Shown here piece after piece: positions 9,116 to 19,080 of a stretch of DNA of 64,000 nt. The notes beneath the pieces are model-generated. The model was not told the DNA's origin. It saw only the letters and a program-made list of their open reading frames with translations, and made no database searches. Every line of letters starts with the position of its first letter. Position 1 is the first letter of the stretch. Made by a program: the position numbers and the translations under genes. Source of the DNA: Acinetobacter equi (GTDB taxonomy: Bacteria > Pseudomonadota > Gammaproteobacteria > Pseudomonadales > Moraxellaceae); contig NZ_CP012808.1 of NCBI RefSeq assembly GCF_001307195.1, positions 2,604,001 through 2,668,000 on the forward strand, written 5' to 3'.

Positions 9116-9743
9116 CATCTTCATCTCTCAGATTTTCCTTATCATTGATTTAAAGACAGTTCTTTTTTATTGATATGAAGTTTTAATATTTTATATAAAA
9201 TCAATATATTAATTAACTTTAAGATGAAATAGAACTGCCTTTATAAATTGAATATTAAGCATATTATTTCAAAGCCATTTTAAATTAACTATATACTTTA
9301 TTTTATATAAATAGGGATTTATGGTTTAATTCTAGCAAAATGATGAATATTCTATTTCCTTTACTTTTCCTAAGATTATTATTTTACTTTCATTCAAATT
9401 CTCCTTGTTTATAGTTTAATATTATATTTACAAATATAATAAAAGTTGACTAAAACAATAATATTTAATAATGATAAAATTCACACTATAATTCATTTAG
9501 ATAAAACGAATCACAATAAAACTAATTAATTTAAAAAAATATTAATAGCAATAGAGTTAATAATGTTTAATTTATGCAACAAATTGTTTTTTAATGCAAA
9601 ATGATTTTACTTTGTCACTCTTATAATCTAAATAAAAATAATTAATGCTGAATAATAAAATATTTTTCACATTTAAATGCTTCCTATAAATGCAGATTTA
9701 AAACCATCCTTTAAAAGTAGGCATTCGATATTAGGGATATATT
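9116..9743. other. Long AT-rich intergenic region
   Basis: About 630 bases of extremely A/T-rich sequence separate the MarR gene from the proton-ATPase gene. No convincing ORF, RNA gene or repeat was found. It presumably holds the ATPase promoter and possibly a long leader. AGGG lies eight bases before the ATPase ATG. Confidence 0.5.
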
Positions 9744-12332
9744 ATGGAAACAACGAACAATTCAACAAGTTCATCGACTGACCTCTCTAATCATGAGAAG
9801 CCCGCCAAAACTGAAAATCAATCTACTACTTTAAATACACAAGAAATTCAAGAAAAGCTGACCGATTTAAAAACCACAACACAAGGTTTAAATCAATCTG
9901 AAGTAGTTTCTCGTCTCACTCAGTATGGTCCTAATGCCATTGAAGCTCATGAAGAAAGTAAATGGAAAAAATTATTAGGTTATTTTTGGGGACCAATTCC
10001 TTGGATGATTGAAGCTGCTGCAATCATCTCACTGTTTCGTCAAGATTGGCCTGACTTCATTGTCATTACCGTATTACTACTATACAACGCAATTGTCGGA
10101 TTTTGGCAAGATAACAAAGCAGCAAATGCCCTTGCTGCACTAAAGCAAGGATTAGCAGCAAAAGCACATGTATTACGCGATGGAAAATGGGATGCAATTG
10201 ATGCAACACAACTCGTTCCAGGCGATATTGTTACAGTATCAGGAGGAGAAATTCTCCCTGCTGATTTATTGCTCCTAGATGGTCAATATCTTTCCGTAGA
10301 CCAAGCCGCATTAACGGGTGAATCTCTTCCTGTCTCGAGAAGTATTGGAGATACAGTCTATTCAGGTTCAATTGCTCGTCAAGGTTCAATGACAGGCGTT
10401 GTCACAGCCACAGGAAATAATACCTTCTTTGGTCATACAGCAAAACTTGTCGCATCTGCTGGCAGCAAATCACATGCTGAAGAAGCCGTTCTTAAAATTG
10501 GTGATTTCCTTATTTTATTGGCTGTAACACTTGCTGTAATTCTGATTGGTGTACAAGTTTATCGAGATATTGTCGCTGTTGGACATTGGGAATGGAGTGA
10601 AGCAGGACAAATTGCTCAATTTGTTTTAGTTCTTTTAGTTGCATCAGTCCCTGTAGCAATGCCAGCTGTTATGTCGGTCACTAAAGCTCTTGGTGCTTTA
10701 ACACTATCAAAGCAAAAAGCAATCGTCTCTCGATTATCGGCTATTGAAGAACTTGCTGGTGTTGATGTCTTGTGTTCAGATAAAACAGGAACCCTAACGC
10801 TTAATCAACTTACCTTACAAACACCTATTACTTTCAATAATACATCTACAGATGACATTATTTTAGCAGCATGTCTTGCTTGCCAAAAAAATAGTACAGA
10901 TGCTCTTGATCTCGCTGTTTTAACAGCAATGAAAGATCCTAAAATATTAGATCAATATCAATCAATTGATTTTGTGCCATTTGATCCTGTAAATAAAAAA
11001 ACCATTGGTCATGTGAAAGATGCTCAAGGTAAATCAGTTCAATTTTCAAAAGGTGCACCACAAGCCATTGGTCAACTCTGCGGAATTGGTGAACAAGCAG
11101 GTTCTGATCAAACATCACAGCAATATTATGGACAAGTCAATGAGTTAGCTCGTCGTGGTACACGAGCTTTGGGCGTGGCACGCTCTAATGATGAAGGAAA
11201 AACGTGGACATTATTAGGTATATTGCCATTATTAGATCCACCTCGCCCAGATGCAAAAGACACCATTGCAAAAGCAAAAGAGTTAGGTCTTTCAGTCAAA
11301 ATGGTCACAGGTGACGATGTCGCAATTGGCTCAGAAATTTCTCGTCAACTTGGTCTAGGTCAAAACCTACTGAGTGCTAGTGAAATTTTTAAAAATGATA
11401 AAGATCCAAATCATATTCACACAGATACCGCACGTGCAGTAGAAAATGCAGATGGTTTTGGTCGTGTATTTCCTGAACATAAATATGAAATTGTAAAAGC
11501 ATTACAACAGCAAGGTCATATAGTGGCAATGACTGGTGATGGCGTAAATGATGCACCAGCATTAAAACAAGCAGATTGTGGTGTTGCTGTAAGTGGCGCT
11601 ACAGATGCTGCTCGTTCTGCGGCTGCCATTGTACTGACTGCACCTGGTTTATCGACCATTATTAGTGCCATTACTGAAGCACGTAAAATTTTTGAACGTA
11701 TTACATCTTACGTGTATTACCGCGTTGCGATGACCATCGCCATTATGTGTGTTGTGGTTTTATCTTATATTATTTTTGATTTACAACCACTTACTGCCAT
11801 CATGATTGTGGTTTTGGCATTATTAGATGATATCCCAATTATGACCATTGCCTATGACAATGTGAAGGTAAGTTCTCAACCTGTACGTTGGAATATGCAC
11901 CGTATTATTTCATTCTCGTCTGTGATGGGAATTATTGCCTTAGCTCAAAGTTTTGGCATGGTTCTACTATGTAAATATTGGATGAACAATCCTGAATTAA
12001 TGAGCAGTTTGCCAATGACTATTGATCATCTACAAACAATGGTTTTCTTACAACTCGCAGCAGGTGGTCAGCTCTTAATTTTCATTGTGCGTAATCGGGG
12101 TGCTATTTTTGCTCGCCCTTATCCACATCCAAAACTACTTTTAGCAATTCTTGTAACTCAAATTATTGCTATTTTACTTTGTGTATTTGGTATTTTCGTT
12201 CCTGCACTACCTATTGAAATGATTGGTGTTGTTTGGATTTATGTCATTATTTGGCTTCTTATCGCAAGCCTTGCAAAAATGGCATATTACAAATACATGG
12301 ATCGCCAAGAAATCAATACAAAATCTAATTAA
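9744..12332 (+). CDS. P-type (P3A) plasma-membrane proton-efflux ATPase
   Basis: This 862-residue P-type ATPase of the proton-pump (P3A) type resembles plant, fungal and archaeal H+-ATPases. It shows the actuator motif LTGESLP, the phosphorylation motif CSDKTGTLT (Asp346), an N-domain KGAP, MVTGDD and the hinge MTGDGVNDAPALKQAD. In the sixth membrane segment LLDDIPIMTI (Asp695-Asp696) aligns with the Asn-Asp pair of plant AHA2, whose Asp684 is essential for proton transport. The pump would extrude protons at the cost of ATP. It is uncommon in bacteria, which usually rely on respiration and the F-ATPase, so a role in acid or energy stress is likely. The first 50 residues are Ser/Thr/Asn-rich and probably a disordered cytoplasmic tail. 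Confidence 0.88.
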   Translation: METTNNSTSSSTDLSNHEKPAKTENQSTTLNTQEIQEKLTDLKTTTQGLNQSEVVSRLTQYGPNAIEAHEESKWKKLLGYFWGPIPWMIEAAAIISLFRQDWPDFIVITVLLLYNAIVGFWQDNKAANALAALKQGLAAKAHVLRDGKWDAIDATQLVPGDIVTVSGGEILPADLLLLDGQYLSVDQAALTGESLPVSRSIGDTVYSGSIARQGSMTGVVTATGNNTFFGHTAKLVASAGSKSHAEEAVLKIGDFLILLAVTLAVILIGVQVYRDIVAVGHWEWSEAGQIAQFVLVLLVASVPVAMPAVMSVTKALGALTLSKQKAIVSRLSAIEELAGVDVLCSDKTGTLTLNQLTLQTPITFNNTSTDDIILAACLACQKNSTDALDLAVLTAMKDPKILDQYQSIDFVPFDPVNKKTIGHVKDAQGKSVQFSKGAPQAIGQLCGIGEQAGSDQTSQQYYGQVNELARRGTRALGVARSNDEGKTWTLLGILPLLDPPRPDAKDTIAKAKELGLSVKMVTGDDVAIGSEISRQLGLGQNLLSASEIFKNDKDPNHIHTDTARAVENADGFGRVFPEHKYEIVKALQQQGHIVAMTGDGVNDAPALKQADCGVAVSGATDAARSAAAIVLTAPGLSTIISAITEARKIFERITSYVYYRVAMTIAIMCVVVLSYIIFDLQPLTAIMIVVLALLDDIPIMTIAYDNVKVSSQPVRWNMHRIISFSSVMGIIALAQSFGMVLLCKYWMNNPELMSSLPMTIDHLQTMVFLQLAAGGQLLIFIVRNRGAIFARPYPHPKLLLAILVTQIIAILLCVFGIFVPALPIEMIGVVWIYVIIWLLIASLAKMAYYKYMDRQEINTKSN

Positions 12333-12342
12333 TGAAATATTC

Positions 12343-12373
12343 GGTTGAATATCTTTTAAAAAGATATTCAACC
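12343..12373. other. Perfect 15-bp hairpin between proton ATPase and PPK2 genes
   Basis: GGTTGAATATCTTTT (12343-12357) and its exact reverse complement (12359-12373) flank one central base. No T-run follows, so it is probably an mRNA-stabilising or processing hairpin, or a weak terminator, between two codirectional genes 92 bases apart. Confidence 0.55.
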
Positions 12374-12424
12374 AGTTAGGTATTAAAAATTAATCATATT
12401 GGTTTAAAAAAGAGACTTCATATT

Positions 12425-13273
12425 ATGAATTTATATAAAAAGTTAGTTGTTGAACCAGGTAGTAAAGTTAAATTAAAAAAGGTAGATGCATCTTTCCATG
12501 CAGATTACAAAGATGAAGAACATGCCAAAGAAACCTTAGCTAAACATGTCGCTAAAATTGGTGAGTTACAACGTAAATTATATGGTGAAAAAAAACATGC
12601 CTTACTTATTGTTTTGCAAGGAATTGATGCCGCTGGAAAAGATGGAACATGCTGGCATGTAATGAATGCGATGAACCCACAAGGTACATATGTACATGGT
12701 TTCAAACAACCTACATCTGAAGAAAAAGCACACGATTTTTTATGGCGTATACATCCACACACACCTGGCTTAGGTGATGTTTCAATTTTTAACCGCTCTC
12801 ATTATGAAGATGTATTGGTACAAAGAGTTCATAATATTGTGCCTAAAAAAGTTTGGTCACAACGGTATGAACATATTAATAATTTTGAAAAATTATTAAA
12901 AACCAATAATGTCACCATATTAAAATTTTTCTTATACATTAGCCCAGAAGAACAATTAGCTCGTTTTAAACAACGTTTGGATGACCCTTCTCGCCAATGG
13001 AAAATTAGTGAATCCGACTATACAGAACGTGAATATTGGGACCAATATATTAGTGCATACGAAGATATGTTAGAAAAGTGTTCAACAAAAGAAGCACCTT
13101 GGTTTGTGATTCCATCAAATCATAAATGGTTTAGAAATTTAGCCGTTTCAGAAATCATCTTAAAAACATTAGAAGATATGAAACTTAAACTGCCTGAACC
13201 AACTGTAGATTTAACTGAAATACAGCATAAATATCATGAGATAATAGAAGACCAAAATAAGCCCTCTAAATAA
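12425..13273 (+). CDS. PPK2-family polyphosphate:nucleotide phosphotransferase
   Basis: This 282-residue kinase uses inorganic polyphosphate to phosphorylate nucleotides. The Walker A-type loop GIDAAGKDG (residues 66-74), the lid/Walker B region FNRSHYEDVLVQRV and the NPQG-x-FKQPT region match class III PPK2 enzymes, which can convert both AMP and ADP to the triphosphate. The length equals that of stand-alone single-domain PPK2 proteins. It lies 92 bases behind the proton ATPase in the same direction, so it may replenish ATP from polyphosphate when the pump is induced; this link is an inference. The class assignment rests on remembered motif patterns and is less certain than the family. Confidence 0.87.
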   Translation: MNLYKKLVVEPGSKVKLKKVDASFHADYKDEEHAKETLAKHVAKIGELQRKLYGEKKHALLIVLQGIDAAGKDGTCWHVMNAMNPQGTYVHGFKQPTSEEKAHDFLWRIHPHTPGLGDVSIFNRSHYEDVLVQRVHNIVPKKVWSQRYEHINNFEKLLKTNNVTILKFFLYISPEEQLARFKQRLDDPSRQWKISESDYTEREYWDQYISAYEDMLEKCSTKEAPWFVIPSNHKWFRNLAVSEIILKTLEDMKLKLPEPTVDLTEIQHKYHEIIEDQNKPSK

Positions 13274-13317
13274 ATAGCTTATTTACATAAAATTTCTATA
13301 ATCTCATATGATCAACA

Positions 13318-13356
13318 AATGCTTCTTTCTTCATTTAAAAGAAGCATTCTCATTTT
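13318..13356 (+). terminator. Rho-independent terminator after PPK2
   Basis: AATGCTTCTTT (13318-13328) pairs with AAAGAAGCATT (13338-13348), followed by CTCATTTT. The stem lies 45 bases past the PPK2 stop and just before the permease gene, so partial read-through may occur. Confidence 0.6.
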
Positions 13357-13378
13357 ATAAAAGTTTAAGGCAAAGCCA

Positions 13379-14608
13379 ATGAATTTAACGCTTTTAATAT
13401 TTCTTTTGGTTTATATTGCCATGGGGTTTGGCAAAGTACCTGGCTTCAAAATTGATAGAACAGGTGCTGCCTTAGTTGGTGCACTAGCAATGCTTGCTAT
13501 TGGCAGTATTTCAGCACAAGCTGCATGGAATGCAATCGATTATAAAACCATTGGTTTATTGTTTGGATTGATGATAGTTTCTGGCGCTTTTGCTGTTTCT
13601 GGTTTTTACGCATGGGCTGCAAATAAAGTTGCAACTCTACAGGTTAGTCCTGCAAAGTTATTAGCAGTATTTATTGTAGTAAGTGGTGTTTTATCTTCTA
13701 TTCTAACCAATGATGTTGTTGTCGTCGCTATGACGCCATTACTCGTTTCAATTACATTAGCGAGGGGGTTAAATCCAATTCCATTTTTACTTGGCTTTTG
13801 TTTTGCAGCCAACACAGGTTCTGTTGGAACTTTAATTGGTAGCCCACAGAATATGATCGCTGCTCAGGCACTAGATGTCTCATTTATTGATTTACTTAAG
13901 GTTGCAGGTATTCCCGCTTTAATTTCTCTTCCAATTGTTTGGGGAATCATTTGTTATTTATTTAAAGGCAAATGGACTATTGAAAAAACAGTAAATACTA
14001 CTCCAACCACCATTGTTCAACCGCAACTTAATAAACTTGAAACTCTCAAAGCTTTAATTGTCACCATCGTACTTGTCGTTATATTTATTATGGATATATG
14101 GCCACAAGAACTAGTTGCATTAACCGCAGCAGGTATTTTATTAATTAATCGTACTGTTGCATCTAATGATGTTCTTAAAGAAGTAGATGGAAATTTACTT
14201 TTATTGATTATGGGTTTATTCATTGTCAATGCAGCGATGTCTACAACTGGTTTACCACAAACATTACTTGCTGATCTCAAACATATGGGACTAAATTTAA
14301 ATGATCCACTCTCATTATTTTTTACCAGTGCTGCACTTAGTAATATCGTAGGAAATAACCCAACTGTCATGTTATTAGTTCCATATTTAGAAACAGGACT
14401 AAATGCGAATGCCCTTTGTGCAGCCCTTGCATTAGGCACAGGTTTTTCAAGTAATATGGTAATTTTTGGTAGTTTGGCAGGAATTGTCGTTGTCGAACAA
14501 GCTAAAGCTAGTGGTATTCAAATTTCATTTATGGATTATGCAAAAGCAGGTTTTCCTGTTGCTGTTGTATGTATTTTCCTCTCTGCATTTTGGATTTATT
14601 TTATCTAA
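13379..14608 (+). CDS. SLC13/ArsB-NhaD-type anion permease
   Basis: This 409-residue membrane protein has around eleven hydrophobic segments in two similar halves. Each half has a re-entrant loop: the first shows ILTNDVVVVAMTPL and GSVGTLIGSPQNMIAA, the second SNIVGNNPTVMLLVPY. Such Asn-Asp/Asn-Asn-xx-T and G-S-P-x-N elements mark the ion transporter superfamily (SLC13, ArsB, CitMHS, NhaD). It exports or imports an anion, perhaps a carboxylate, arsenite, sulfate or phosphate-like ion; the substrate is unknown. AAGG seven to eight bases upstream supports the ATG. It follows the proton ATPase and PPK2 genes in the same direction and might be functionally linked with them. Confidence 0.78.
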   Translation: MNLTLLIFLLVYIAMGFGKVPGFKIDRTGAALVGALAMLAIGSISAQAAWNAIDYKTIGLLFGLMIVSGAFAVSGFYAWAANKVATLQVSPAKLLAVFIVVSGVLSSILTNDVVVVAMTPLLVSITLARGLNPIPFLLGFCFAANTGSVGTLIGSPQNMIAAQALDVSFIDLLKVAGIPALISLPIVWGIICYLFKGKWTIEKTVNTTPTTIVQPQLNKLETLKALIVTIVLVVIFIMDIWPQELVALTAAGILLINRTVASNDVLKEVDGNLLLLIMGLFIVNAAMSTTGLPQTLLADLKHMGLNLNDPLSLFFTSAALSNIVGNNPTVMLLVPYLETGLNANALCAALALGTGFSSNMVIFGSLAGIVVVEQAKASGIQISFMDYAKAGFPVAVVCIFLSAFWIYFI

Positions 14609-14613
14609 TCCTA

Positions 14614-14646
14614 AAGATGTTATTGCCAAATTTGGTAATAACATCT
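14614..14646. terminator. Bidirectional hairpin between convergent genes
   Basis: AAGATGTTATTGCCAAA (14614-14630) and TTTGGTAATAACATCTT (14630-14646) form a stem of about 16 bp with one wobble pair, located between the convergent permease and dedA-type genes. It probably blocks read-through both ways, although flanking T-runs are short. Confidence 0.6.
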
Positions 14647-14678
14647 TCCTTACAAATCACTTAATGTATAAATAATTT

Positions 14679-15266
14679 CTAATGCTCAATATTTTTTTTA
14701 TTTTTAAAATAACAAAAACCACCGTAAATCATACCAATCATAATAATACAAATCACAACCAATCCAGTCACTAAACTAAAACGACTTTCATCATGAATCA
14801 AATAATCCCACAACTGATGCAGCCCATGTGTAACCTGTAAACCAATGGTCACAATAATAAATGCCCATAAAAATGAAGCAACAATATTTACAAGAAAGTA
14901 ACGGATAAAATGATATCTTTTAATACCAAAGCTAATTGGAATAACAGTTCTTAACCCCCAAGCAAAACGCATAAACAAAATACTTAAAGTGGGATATTTA
15001 TCAATCAAAACACTAGCTTTATGAAATTTTTCAGCAAGTTTTGGACGATCATGGATAAACTTATGGCCAAATTTTGCACCTATCTGATAGTAAAATTGAT
15101 CACCAATAAATGCACCTAATGTACCCGCCAAAATCAGTATCCAAAATTTAAATACTTCTTGCTGAACAGCATAAGCACCTAATAGTAAAACCGTTTCACC
15201 TTCAAAAAATGCCCCAACAATAACGGCAAAGTAACCATAATTTTGTAATAAATCTGACCAATCCAT
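14679..15266 (-). CDS. DedA-family membrane protein
   Basis: This 195-residue integral membrane protein has the DedA/VTT pattern: an early acidic FFEGETVLLLGAYA segment (about 19-32), GAFIGDQFYYQIG (about 50-62), a conserved arginine-rich amphipathic part with FMRFAWGLRTVIPISFG (about 98-114), and closing hydrophobic helices. The E...G-D-...-R-F-x-x-x-R-x-x-P positions are those linked to proton-dependent lipid flipping or scrambling (undecaprenyl phosphate or phospholipid recycling) in family members. It is encoded alone on the minus strand, convergent with the permease gene. The molecular substrate cannot be decided. Confidence 0.87.
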   Translation of the reverse strand: MDWSDLLQNYGYFAVIVGAFFEGETVLLLGAYAVQQEVFKFWILILAGTLGAFIGDQFYYQIGAKFGHKFIHDRPKLAEKFHKASVLIDKYPTLSILFMRFAWGLRTVIPISFGIKRYHFIRYFLVNIVASFLWAFIIVTIGLQVTHGLHQLWDYLIHDESRFSLVTGLVVICIIMIGMIYGGFCYFKNKKNIEH

Positions 15267-15599
15267 ATACGAACTCTAAATACAAATTTACTCTTAAAAC
15301 AGCCATGCAATTTAGGCTATAGAATAAGAATTTTTAAAAGATGTGACATCGCCTCTTCAGAATCTCACCGAATAATAAATCACAACTTTAAATATATGGG
15401 CATGAAATCTGCCTAGGATGCTTAATTTATCACATGATTAAAAAAATTGATTTGTAATGAACATTAATACACAGAAATTAAGTCGATCGTTTATTTTTAT
15501 TGTTAAATAAATCGGCTTTAAATCAAAATATAGATTATACGTTATTTTTTAATATTCCTCCTTTCATATAAGAAAGGAGGAATTTTTATTATGTCGGTT
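15267..15599. other. Intergenic region downstream of gdhA
   Basis: About 330 bases lie between gdhA and the DedA gene. The only structure seen is a strong inverted repeat, ATTCCTCCTTTC (15554-15565) with GAAAGGAGGAAT (15572-15583). It has T-rich sequence on the plus side and lies just after the gdhA stop, so it probably acts as the 3' end hairpin of the hut-gdhA transcript. The remainder should hold the DedA promoter. Confidence 0.5.
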
Positions 15600-16874
15600 T
15601 TATCCTGGGAAAATACCGCGCTCTTTACGTGCTTCTAAAATACGTTCACACGCTAAAATATAAGCAGCAGTTCTTAAGCTACATTCTTTTTTAGTCGCAC
15701 AATCCCAAACATCTGCAACAGCTTTAATCATGAGTTTATCTAGACGCTCATTAATTTCTTCTTCGCTCCAGAAATAACTTGCAAAGTCCTGTACCCATTC
15801 AAAGTAACTTACAGTTACACCACCAGCATTACAGATCACATCAGGAACCATGGTTACACCACGTCGAGTTAGAATGTCATCCGCTTCAGGATATGTTGGT
15901 CCATTTGCACCTTCAAGAACCATTTTAGCTTTTAAACGCTCAGCACGTTCAACTGTAATTTGCCCTTCTAGCGCAGCAGGAATAACGATGTCCATTTCGA
16001 CATCCCAGAAGTTTTCATCATCAATTTTTGTTGCACCAATAAATCCAGCAACACCCTGATTTTTTGCAACGTATTCAATAATACCAGGAACATCTATACC
16101 ATTTTCATTAAAAACTGTACCTGTATGATCTTGAATACAGACAATTTTTGCATTTGATGCATGGAATAAATTTGCAGCTTCACTCCCCACATTACCAAAA
16201 CCTTGAACAGCAACTTTCGCACCATCAACTTTAAGGTTAATTTTTTTCGCTACTTCACAACCTGTAATATATACGCCACGCCCAGTTGCTTTTACACGCC
16301 CCAAAGAACCACCTAAATGAACTGGTTTACCTGTGACTACGCCAGTAACAGTATGACCTTGACCAGATGAGTAGGTATCCATAATCCATCCCATAACATT
16401 GGCATTTGTACCAACATCTGGAGCAGGAATATCTTTTTGTGGTCCAATAATATGTGCAATTTCACTTGTATATCGACGTGTTAAACGTTCTAATTCACGT
16501 GTAGAAAGTTTACGTGGATCGACACGAATTCCACCTTTTGCTCCACCAAATGGTAAATTTAATACAGCAGATTTAATCGTCATCCATGCTGAAAGCGCCA
16601 TAACTTCACTTAATTCAACATTTTGATGATAGCGAATACCGCCCTTTCCCGGTCCACGTGATAAGTTATGTTGTACACGATAACCTTCAAAATGTTGGAT
16701 TTTCCCATCATCCATAATAATAGGCACATCAACAATTAATGCTCTTTTGGGACGTTTTAATGTATCGACATAATCTTGTAAGTCTTCACGCAAATATGGA
16801 GCAACCCTATCAATCTGCGCCAAAAAAGTTTGCCAAGCACCGTTATTTTCATCAATATAAGAAAGATTAGACAT
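15600..16874 (-). CDS. gdhA: Glutamate dehydrogenase (Glu/Leu/Phe/Val dehydrogenase family)
   Basis: This 424-residue hexameric-type glutamate dehydrogenase has the glutamate-binding [10 protein letters not shown], the catalytic-lysine loop [14 protein letters not shown] (about 111-124), the PAPDVGT motif and the Rossmann segment VQGFGNVGS (about 221-229). It interconverts glutamate and 2-oxoglutarate plus ammonia. Its ATG lies one base after the hutG stop codon, and its Shine-Dalgarno AAGGAA is formed by the last hutG codons, so it is translationally coupled to the histidine pathway. This suggests a catabolic role, taking the glutamate released by HutG into the TCA cycle. The coenzyme (NAD or NADP) is not certain. 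Confidence 0.9.
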   Translation of the reverse strand: MSNLSYIDENNGAWQTFLAQIDRVAPYLREDLQDYVDTLKRPKRALIVDVPIIMDDGKIQHFEGYRVQHNLSRGPGKGGIRYHQNVELSEVMALSAWMTIKSAVLNLPFGGAKGGIRVDPRKLSTRELERLTRRYTSEIAHIIGPQKDIPAPDVGTNANVMGWIMDTYSSGQGHTVTGVVTGKPVHLGGSLGRVKATGRGVYITGCEVAKKINLKVDGAKVAVQGFGNVGSEAANLFHASNAKIVCIQDHTGTVFNENGIDVPGIIEYVAKNQGVAGFIGATKIDDENFWDVEMDIVIPAALEGQITVERAERLKAKMVLEGANGPTYPEADDILTRRGVTMVPDVICNAGGVTVSYFEWVQDFASYFWSEEEINERLDKLMIKAVADVWDCATKKECSLRTAAYILACERILEARKERGIFPG

Positions 16875-16875
16875 A

Positions 16876-17832
16876 TTATTCCTTGTTTTTTAACCAATTC
16901 TCATTACAAATGTAATTGTACGCAATAAATGCTGCAAGTCGAGCAGTTAATTGATCTTTATCGTAATTTGGATTACATTCTGCAATATCTAATAATTTTA
17001 TTTTTCCACTTTTTTGAATGAAATAAATCAAATTTTCGAATGTTTTTAGATCTATTCCACGTACTGCAGGAGCGCTAACACCTGGTGCTAATACCGCAGA
17101 AAATACATCTAAATCCACCGTTACATAAAGTATATCAACCTTCTGAATAAAGTCATCTACTTTAGATAATAAAGTGGATGAATCACAACTATTCAATTCA
17201 TAATCAAATACATAATCAACCCCAAGTTGATCTGCCATTTCAAATAATGATCTTGTATTTGCATGTTTTGCAATACCAATACATAAATAGTGAAATGTCT
17301 TTCCATGCTGTTGAGACAAATGCGCTGCTTGTAAAAATGGGGTACCTGATGTTGCTTGAGTATCATTTCTTAAATCAAAATGTGCATCAAAATTAATAAT
17401 TCCAATCCGCTGATCTACCTGATGTTGATTTACATATTGAAACAAACCATTAAAACTTCCATAAGCAACTTCATGACCACCACCAAATACAATTGGCTTC
17501 ATGTTTTGTTCTAAAGCCTGCATAACCTTTTTTGCTAATTTAGATTGTGCTTGTTCAAGTTGTGCATCGATACAACTCACATTTCCAAAATCTTGAATTG
17601 TTATAGGCTGATGTACAGGTAAATTAGCCAATTGTTTTCGAATTAAATCTGGTGCTTTTGCTGCACCAATACGACCATGATTACGTTTAACACCTTCATC
17701 TGAATTAAATCCTATAATTGCAAAATCAGCTTGTTCAGATTGATTAACCACTTGGTAGATTCGACAATGCTCTACACCAGCACCATCATCACGTCCCTTC
17801 CATTGATACGAATGACTCATATTAGATACCAT
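16876..17832 (-). CDS. hutG: Formimidoylglutamase
   Basis: This 318-residue ureohydrolase-fold enzyme converts N-formimidoyl-L-glutamate to glutamate and formamide, the one-step ending of the histidine pathway. The three binuclear Mn-binding motifs of the arginase/agmatinase family are intact: [19 protein letters not shown] and [16 protein letters not shown]. Its place between hutI and gdhA points to HutG rather than agmatinase. The ATG at 17832 has no clear Shine-Dalgarno; an in-frame ATG at 17820 (MSHSYQ) is a reasonable alternative. Confidence 0.9.
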   Translation of the reverse strand: MVSNMSHSYQWKGRDDGAGVEHCRIYQVVNQSEQADFAIIGFNSDEGVKRNHGRIGAAKAPDLIRKQLANLPVHQPITIQDFGNVSCIDAQLEQAQSKLAKKVMQALEQNMKPIVFGGGHEVAYGSFNGLFQYVNQHQVDQRIGIINFDAHFDLRNDTQATSGTPFLQAAHLSQQHGKTFHYLCIGIAKHANTRSLFEMADQLGVDYVFDYELNSCDSSTLLSKVDDFIQKVDILYVTVDLDVFSAVLAPGVSAPAVRGIDLKTFENLIYFIQKSGKIKLLDIAECNPNYDKDQLTARLAAFIAYNYICNENWLKNKE

Positions 17833-17853
17833 TTAATTATTACAATAATTACC

Positions 17854-19065
17854 TTAAAGATGTAGCAATTGTCCTTTTTGGATAATCTTTTTATTTAAAT
17901 CGCCACCTAACCAATAACTGAGTTCTGAAGGATGGTCGATGTCCCACGCAACAAAATCTGCACATTTTCCAATGTCTAAACTGCCATGACGATGCGCTAA
18001 GTCCAATGCTTGTGCAGCATGAATTGTCACGGCAGCTAAGGCCTGTTCAGGTGTTAAACGAAATAATGTACATCCCATATTCATCATTAATCTGAGCGAT
18101 AATACTGGTGATGTTCCTGGATTTAAATCTGTCGATAATGCAATTTTCACCCCTTGTTGAATCAATTTTTCAACAGGTGGGTATTGTGTTTCCCTAAGAA
18201 AGTAAAAAGCACCCGGTAATAAAACGGCAACCGTATCTGCATCAGCCATCGCAAGAATATCTTGATCGGTCATAAACTCAAGATGATCTGCCGATAAAGC
18301 ATGATAGCGTGCAGCCAAACTTGATCCACCTAATGCAGATAATTGTTCTGCATGTAGTTTGACTGGTAAATTTAAAGATTTTGCAGTCTGAAACACTTTT
18401 TCGACTTGTTGTGGTGAAAATGCTAAATGTTCACAAAAGGCATCTACAGCATCTATCAGATGTTCTTGATGTAACTGAGGTAAAATTTTCTGACATATAT
18501 AGTCAATATAACCATCTGCATTATTTTTAAATTCAGGAGGAAGTGCATGTGCTGCTAAACATGTGCTTCGTATTGTCATAGGTAGTTCATCTGCTAATTG
18601 TCGAATTACCTTCAGCATTTTTCTTTCATTTTCTAAATCTAGACCATAACCAGATTTAATCTCAATGGTTGTGACACCTTCTTTTAATAAACTTTGCACA
18701 CGCTTTTTGGCAGATTGAAAAAGATCAGATTCAGAAGCTTCACGAGTAGCACGAACCGTACTTGAAATACCACCACCTTGTTGAGCAATTTCGGCATAAC
18801 TTACGCCCTTTAATCTTGCTTCAAACTCACCACTACGATTTCCGCCAAAGACACCATGTGTATGGCAATCGATTAAACCTGGTGTAACCCAAGCACCATC
18901 TAAATCATATGTTTCATACTTTCCTATATCTAAACATGGCATTTCATTTCGTGGACCAATCCAATCAATACATTCATTTTTTGTAATAATGGAACCATCT
19001 TTAATGATTGAATATGTACCATGTTTCATTGTGGCAATATGACAATTTAACCAAACTTTTTTCAT
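17854..19065 (-). CDS. hutI: Imidazolonepropionase
   Basis: This 403-residue amidohydrolase-fold enzyme hydrolyses 4-imidazolone-5-propanoate to N-formimidoyl-glutamate, the third histidine-degradation step. Metal ligands are visible in [14 protein letters not shown] (about 60-73), a KLHAEQ segment and [10 protein letters not shown] near the C-terminal third, as in HutI of other bacteria. AGGT about nine bases upstream supports the start. It sits in the minus-strand hut operon 15 bases after hutT and 21 bases before hutG. Confidence 0.93.
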   Translation of the reverse strand: MKKVWLNCHIATMKHGTYSIIKDGSIITKNECIDWIGPRNEMPCLDIGKYETYDLDGAWVTPGLIDCHTHGVFGGNRSGEFEARLKGVSYAEIAQQGGGISSTVRATREASESDLFQSAKKRVQSLLKEGVTTIEIKSGYGLDLENERKMLKVIRQLADELPMTIRSTCLAAHALPPEFKNNADGYIDYICQKILPQLHQEHLIDAVDAFCEHLAFSPQQVEKVFQTAKSLNLPVKLHAEQLSALGGSSLAARYHALSADHLEFMTDQDILAMADADTVAVLLPGAFYFLRETQYPPVEKLIQQGVKIALSTDLNPGTSPVLSLRLMMNMGCTLFRLTPEQALAAVTIHAAQALDLAHRHGSLDIGKCADFVAWDIDHPSELSYWLGGDLNKKIIQKGQLLHL

Positions 19066-19080
19066 GATATTTACCTATAT

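Noticed and set aside
9330..9420. A 24-codon ORF in the long spacer before the proton ATPase
   Set aside because: There is no ribosome site and it is Leu/Phe-rich by base composition only.
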